A stretch of DNA of 64,000 nt from Diphasiastrum complanatum (taxonomy: Eukaryota; Streptophyta; Lycopodiopsida; Lycopodiales; Lycopodiaceae), in NCBI GenBank assembly GCA_029204225.1, contig CM055102.1, forward strand, positions 25,194,780-25,258,779, given 5' to 3'. Every line of letters begins with the position of its first letter. Within the stretch, counting starts at the first letter, position 1. This document shows, in pieces, positions 58,869 through 64,000 of the stretch. Position numbers and translations under genes: made by a program. A model generated the notes under the pieces. The model saw nothing but the letters and a program-made list of their open reading frames with translations. It was not told the origin of the DNA and did no database searches.

Positions 58869-59685
58869 TATAGGGTCGAAGACCTTGTGTAGTATAGCCC
58901 TCCCGCCTGTCAACAAGGGTTAGTTCACTGGATAGGTACCTAATTATGCATAGATGCTACTTTTAGTTAGTTTCCTACTTTGCATCTAACTCTACCTCCC
59001 CTAACACTACTCACACTAACTCTATTCCCCTAACTAACTTCGTCATGATTTTGGGTGAAGAGAGAGGATAGAATAGAAGAGGAAGAAAAAGGGGAAGAGA
59101 GAAAGAGAGAGAGAGATGAGATGGAGGTTAGCTCAAATGCTCAATTTCATTGCTTATGGAAAAACCTTAACTAGCATAAACCGAAAGGCATGGGAAATAG
59201 AAATAACAAGCAATCACAACAAGAGCATAAGCAAGAGTGATTAGCAAATGAGGATGCTTGAGCTCTCAAAATGATAGAGTCTCCTCCTCTCTATTAAACA
59301 TGAAAATAGTGTACAATTGGTGCCTTTTCATAAAACAGAAAAGGCCTTGCCCCAAAATCCTATTGGCTAATATTTACATTGATCCTATCCATTCATCTTG
59401 GACTCAACTTGATCCAAGGGTCCATAAAAAGTACATTGAAATTCACAAGATTCATGTGAGTCCTAATTTGGACCCAACTCTAAAAAGTAATCTTCTAAGT
59501 ATAAAAATGACTTTGGGCCTCTAGTTCTATTTTAACTCAAAGGCCCAAGTCTATTTTATTTTATTTACACTTAAGCTTGCGTGCTCATTGGGCCATGGGC
59601 TTACGCGCGTAGGTTGCCATGCCCTCGCAACACATTTTATTGGTCGAATTTATCTATTTACAATTCATTGGGAATACCCCCAACA
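58869..59685 (-). repeat. Gypsy J 5' LTR
   Basis: 817 bp, TATAGGGTCGAAGA...TACCCCCAACA on the plus strand. The first dinucleotide is TA instead of the TG of the other copy, which is a terminal mutation. It directly abuts the copia K coding sequence. Confidence 0.82.
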
Positions 59686-62165
59686 ATGACTCGCCAGACA
59701 CTTTGTGGCATAGAAGACTCTGCCACATGAACTCAATGGCACTTTACCAAGCAAGCCATCATGGAGTGATAACAGGGGTCAACATCTCGAATGCAACCAG
59801 TTCGACCACCTGTAATGCATGTTTGAAGGGCAAGATGTCACGCACTCCATTCATCAAAGACTCTTACAGAACGACTAAGATTATGGAGTTAGTGCATTAT
59901 GACATCTGCGAACCATTCAACGTGATCTCAGTAGGAGGTTCAAGATATTATATAACCTTCATTGATGACTATAGCGAATTTGCCAGAGTGTATTTTATCT
60001 AGAATAAATCTGAAGCAGTCGATAAATTCATAGAATATGTGAATTGTGTTGAAAGATGTATAGGCAACAAGGTTAAGCAGATCAAGACAGATCGAGGTGG
60101 TGAATACATCTCGAATCGATAAACTAACTTCTGCAATGATCGTGGCATCATTCACAGAAGAACTGCAGCCTAAACATCACAACACAATGGTGTTGCAGAA
60201 AGGAAGAACAAAACCATGATGGAAGCAGCCAGATGCATGATGGCCTACTCGAAAGCTCCAAGGGTGTTGTGGGCTGAAGTAGTAGCTACAATCGCATACA
60301 TCCAGAACCAAACATACAGTCTAGTGTCCCTCATGTGACACCACACGAGCTATGGTGGAGTAGAAAGCCCAATCTGTCTCACATCAAAATCTTTGGTTGT
60401 GCAGCCTATGCACATATTTCTGATAAGCTTCGAAAGAAGCTTGATGAGAAAGCCGAGCAGGGATTTCTGGTAGGTTATGACAACAATTCATCATACTACA
60501 GAATCTACATGCTAGACACGAACACTGTAAAAACAGTGAGAGATGTCAGATTTGATGAGAGCAGGACAATGGCCAACGATGATCCTTTCAGCTACGAAGT
60601 CTTGGAGAGACAGTATTATGACCTGCAGCCAGTGATAGAGGGAGCAGAGGACGAACACGAAAACGAAGATCTTTGAGTCATCTCCCATTCGAACGATGAA
60701 TCAAAAGAAGAAAGATTCGAGAGGTGACCTGTTGCCGCAGTTCTTGTAAACCAAGATGGTTTTGAACCAAGCAGAGCAGACAAAGGCAAAGGCATTACTG
60801 TCCCAGGAGGATTTCCAAAAGGTCGACAAGACCTCGAAGAGTGCCAGCAAGATATGTGCCAGGCAGCTCAGTTTCAATATCAGAAGAGTTCTGCGGATTC
60901 GATGGAGAACCACAGACTTTCGAGGAGGCGATTGACAATCCAGACAAGGACAAATGAATCCAAGCCATGAACGAAGAGATGGAGTCCATGAGGAAGAACC
61001 AGGTATGGATGTTGGAGCCATTACCACATAAGCGCAAGATTGTCAAATGCAAATGGGTTTTCAAGCTCAAATACGGACCAGATAGAAATGTGACAAAATA
61101 CAAGACAAGACTGGTAGAGAAGGGATTCTCTCAGACTACTCTAAAACCTTCTCCCGTGTCGTCAAACATTCGTCCCTATGTTTGTTATTTGCATACGCAG
61201 CAGCTTATGACATTAGGATCCACATTTTGGACGAGAAGACAGTCTTCTTGCATGGCGAACTAGACGAAGAACTCTATATGGATCAACCCCTAGGATTTGT
61301 CTCGAATTCACTTCCTGACTATGCATGCAAAATGCATAGAAGCATCTACAGTCTGAAACAATCAGTCCGACAATGGTACAAGAAGAAAGATCAAGCCCTG
61401 AAATCATTGGGATTCAAGTCTCTGTTGGCTGATTCTAGTGTATATGTCAGAGTTACAGATGGGCAGATTATCATTGTGGCTGTATATGTGAAAGACACTC
61501 TGATACTTTGTAGGAGGGAGCAGCTAATTGCTGAAGTGAAGATAGACATCTTGAAACATTTCAAGATCGTGGATCTGGGAGAAGCCAGGTATTACCTAGG
61601 CTTATAGATTGAAAGGGACTACGAGGGAGGTAAGTTATACCTTCACCAGTCCAGATACACCCTAAAGATCCTAGAGGACTTTGGGATGTTGAACTGCAAA
61701 GGAGCAAATACTCCAATGCTTGTAGGGATGGTGCTAACAAGCGACGACTGTCCGAAGACTGAGGAAGAGAGAGAACAGATGCAGCTCACACCTGACAGGA
61801 AGCTGATAGGATCACTGATGTACCTTGCAGACAACACACGTCCTGATATTGCTCATGTAGTATTCAAGATGAGCCAATTTTGCACATTGGAAGATTGCGA
61901 AACAAATTTTGCAATATCTTTAATTAACAAGGGATTACGGGCTGTATTATTGTCGTGGTGCAGATTTCAGGATACTTTCCTATAGAGATGCTAGTTGGGC
62001 ATCTCTCAAGGATGATTGTAAAAGTGTCTCAGAAAAATACACCATCACATCAGGAGCAGTAGTTCTCTTGGTCAGCAAGAAGCAGACCATTGTAGCCCAG
62101 TCATCCTGCGAAGTAGAGTACGTTGCATCAGCAAAGATGGCCAACGTAGTTCAGGGTGCTTGTGA
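59686..62165 (+). pseudogene. Copia element K: integrase to RNase H, degenerate
   Basis: It starts with GAG-pre-integrase (LWHRRLCHMNSMALYQ...CNACLKGKMSRTPF). The integrase has VHYDICEP, YYITFIDDYSEF, IKTDRGGEYISN and QHNGVAERKNKTMMEAARCM, but stops lie at about 60001, 60121 and 60172. The frame at 60335-60676 gives IKIFGCAAYAHISDKLRKKL. RT starts at 60967 (MNEEMESMRKNQVWMLEPLP), shifts frame near 61140-61180, and continues at 61182-61607 with HILDEKTVFLHGEL and SIYSLKQSVRQWY; its catalytic box is VAVYVKDTLILC (KD for DD). RNase H-side blocks at 61686-62150: TPDRKLIGSLMYLADNTRPD, KKQTIVAQSSCEVEYVASAK. No LTR is visible. It breaks off at about 62165. Confidence 0.9.
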
Positions 62166-63836
62166 TTTTGCAGGTATTAGCAGGGAAGCATTTGCAACAA
62201 TATTTAAACTAATTAGAGAAGCTTTTAAGCAAGTTCAAATTAGAAAAGTCCCAATCTCTAGGACATATCACTTGAAGAAAGAGAGGGATACATTAAACAT
62301 AGGTATGCATAAGATCACTAGAACTCCATTTCATATTGAGGTGTATGAAACTGATGGAAGATCGATATTCTATAATTCATCAAACAATTTATTTGTTGAT
62401 CTAAATTACTTGCTGAGATACATCATCACATTCTATGATATAACCTATGAAAAGGTGAATGGCAAAATAATCATAGTACTTAAGTTAGATGACTCTCATG
62501 AATGGTGCTCTATCACAAACAGAGAACCAAGAAGATTTCAGATTCAGTGTCTAGTCAAAAAATGATATATGGTGGTTGGCAATGTTTCAAGTAACTAGCC
62601 TCATTATTACATTACATTCATTGAATAGTATTAATACATCGTAAATTAAGTCTGATTAATTTTTTTGGACAGGTGCTAAAAGAGGATCATGATATATTAT
62701 CATGGATATTCTCAAGGACATCTTATCCTAGAATCATCAAGGACCATATGGATGGAGGACTTCTCAATGTTCCAGGAGTTGGAGACTTCAATGTTGAATG
62801 GCACTTAGGAGGTGATTTGAAAACATTGAAATGTATGTATAATGTCTCTCACGGTGCTACATCAAAACACCCTTCTTTGTACTGCATGAAAATGGCAAAA
62901 GATGTAACTAGGAGTACATGAATTACTAGAGAATATGTAGATCCAAACTGGAAGCCTGTGCTGTCTATCCCCTTAAAAAATGTGCATGTTTGCGCTCTTC
63001 ATGCAGAAGTTAGATTAATAGAAAAGATCATTTATCTTCATATAGTAAGCCAGCATCATTAGCAAAGGAAGCTATCTCTCGATTGGAAGATATTTAATCA
63101 AAAGCAGGACTCCATAAAGGACATGTCAAAATTCAAAAAGATGAAAAGCTTTCAGAAAGAATGGGAACATGTCAACTAAACCAAGCATAGGAGGAGCAAA
63201 AGCACGTCGTTTCCTATCAAATCATACTGGTAGGGCTTCTAATATTCAACACTCAGTCTGGACATATATTATTGCTGCTACTCAGGACTTCAAGAAAGAT
63301 GGCAAAACCATAATACTAAAAGTTGATGTATGGAAAAAGCTTGATAGTATGATTGCTATTTTAAGAAAAGAAAAATACTCTGATATTGATAAAAAAAAAG
63401 CTGTCCAAAGGACTTGTGTTGAGTTTGTTAATGCAATATCAAAAACATGGGGAGATGATCACATCACTCATTACATGAGTAGTATTAAATTCTTAAAATG
63501 CTTTCAATTTTCATATATATTTAGATCCAAACATAAGACTAACATTATGATTTTGACATATGCAGCACATAATAAGAGATCATACAACGTTTTTTGCAAA
63601 TACATATGGAAGCTTGAGTGTATGGTCATCACAAGGGATGGAGAAGTCACACTGGCAAGCACGAGCAGCATTTCATCGAAATACACAACATGGAGGAACC
63701 AATGAAAAACAAAACTACATTTGTCAATTGTTTCAATGGTTCTACTGCAGAGTTCAGATTCGAAATATAACAAAGTCCACACAATACAACAAGTTTAGAA
63801 AAGCATGCAAGTTCATACAGGAAGAGAAAATTAGAT
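62166..63836 (+). pseudogene. broken member of an uncharacterised GGDxK protein family, fused to copia K
   Basis: In phase with the copia K tail, a new sequence begins at about 62166 (REAFATIFKLIREAFKQVQI) and runs to a stop at 62563. A likely intron acceptor TTTTTTTGGACAG lies at 62660-62672. The next piece (62673-62921) has GVGDFNVEWHLGGDLKTLKC, then HPSLYC. After a stop, VHVCALHAEVRLIEKII is at about 62980-63030; the 63169-63705 frame has VWKKLDSMIAILRKEKYSDI and WGDDHITHYMSS. A last frame (63560-63838) has FANTYGSLSVWSSQGMEKSH and FHRNTQHGG. This order (GGDxK, C..C, LHA..R..EK, H.TxYMH, YGSL...S.QG.E) recalls an amplified protein family I remember from some invertebrate and fungal genomes. 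The recall is unverified. At least three lesions; a pseudogene. Confidence 0.5.
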
Positions 63837-64000
63837 GATTGTTGAGTAGAAGATCATCATTGTCATCAAATCATGACATGTTCAAAATTGATTTGCAAAT
63901 TCAATGAACAAGGAAAGAGAAATACTCAATGTAAATGTATTGACTGTATTATACCAAATACAAAGTGTCAAATATTCATTATTAGATCTTGTGTCAGATT

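Larger units (their letters stand above)
56852..59685 (-). mobile_element. Gypsy-type element J, short and non-autonomous
   Basis: Two diverged LTRs surround only about 1.2 kb of internal DNA that has a plant gypsy primer site next to the right LTR. The orientation is therefore minus. No RT, integrase, protease or zinc knuckle is present. The flanks (AGTAG left, ATGAC right) do not match, so an exchange or rearrangement after insertion is likely. Confidence 0.8.

Overview
This window looks like nuclear DNA of a land plant: AT-rich, intron-rich and dominated by decayed LTR retrotransposons. Plant features seen are a dynamin-related protein of the DRP1 (phragmoplastin) class, many Ty1/copia fragments with the usual initiator-Met-tRNA primer site (TGGTATCAGA), and Ty3/gypsy pieces with the plant-type TGGCGCCGTTG-like primer site. 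I cannot fix the species. A large, repeat-rich, possibly non-seed-plant genome is a guess.

The only gene I regard as intact is DRP1, on the minus strand at 21352-36766. It can be rebuilt from 16 exons, all with GT-AG borders, into one open frame of 611 codons. Intron 6 is 9.1 kb long because it holds, among other things, a nearly complete copia element (27722-32850). That element is in antisense orientation and flanked by the 5-bp duplication ACACT.

Layout. 1-7.9 kb: mostly unrecognised sequence with a LINE reverse-transcriptase scrap, a CT/CA microsatellite and a gypsy integrase scrap. 7.9-12.4 kb: two colliding copia elements, C on plus (RT, RNase H, 3' LTR) and D on minus (gag-protease, PBS, 5' LTR). 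12.4-21.3 kb: unrecognised DNA with a 294-codon orphan ORF, a solo LTR of the D family with AGTAA duplications, a (GA)n tract and a copia RT scrap. 21.3-36.8 kb: DRP1. 36.8-38.8 kb: DRP1 upstream region and a small minisatellite. 38.8-53.9 kb: a nest consisting of copia G (non-autonomous, with two unusual ORFs), pieces of a minus-strand gypsy element H (both LTRs, part of pol), copia I (5' LTR, gag through RT) and a second copia fragment B fused behind it. 53.9-56.8 kb: two degenerate ORF groups of unknown nature. 56.85-59.69 kb: a short non-autonomous gypsy-type element J. 59.7-62.2 kb: degenerate copia K. 62.2-63.8 kb: broken coding sequence that resembles an uncharacterised amplified eukaryotic gene family with a GGDxK motif.

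Nothing here forms an operon-like system. The genes interact only through nesting: elements sit in elements, and one sits in a host intron. The most unusual items are copia G, which keeps gag and protease but carries about 2 kb of unfamiliar coding sequence in place of most of pol, and the broken GGDxK family member fused to copia K near the right edge.
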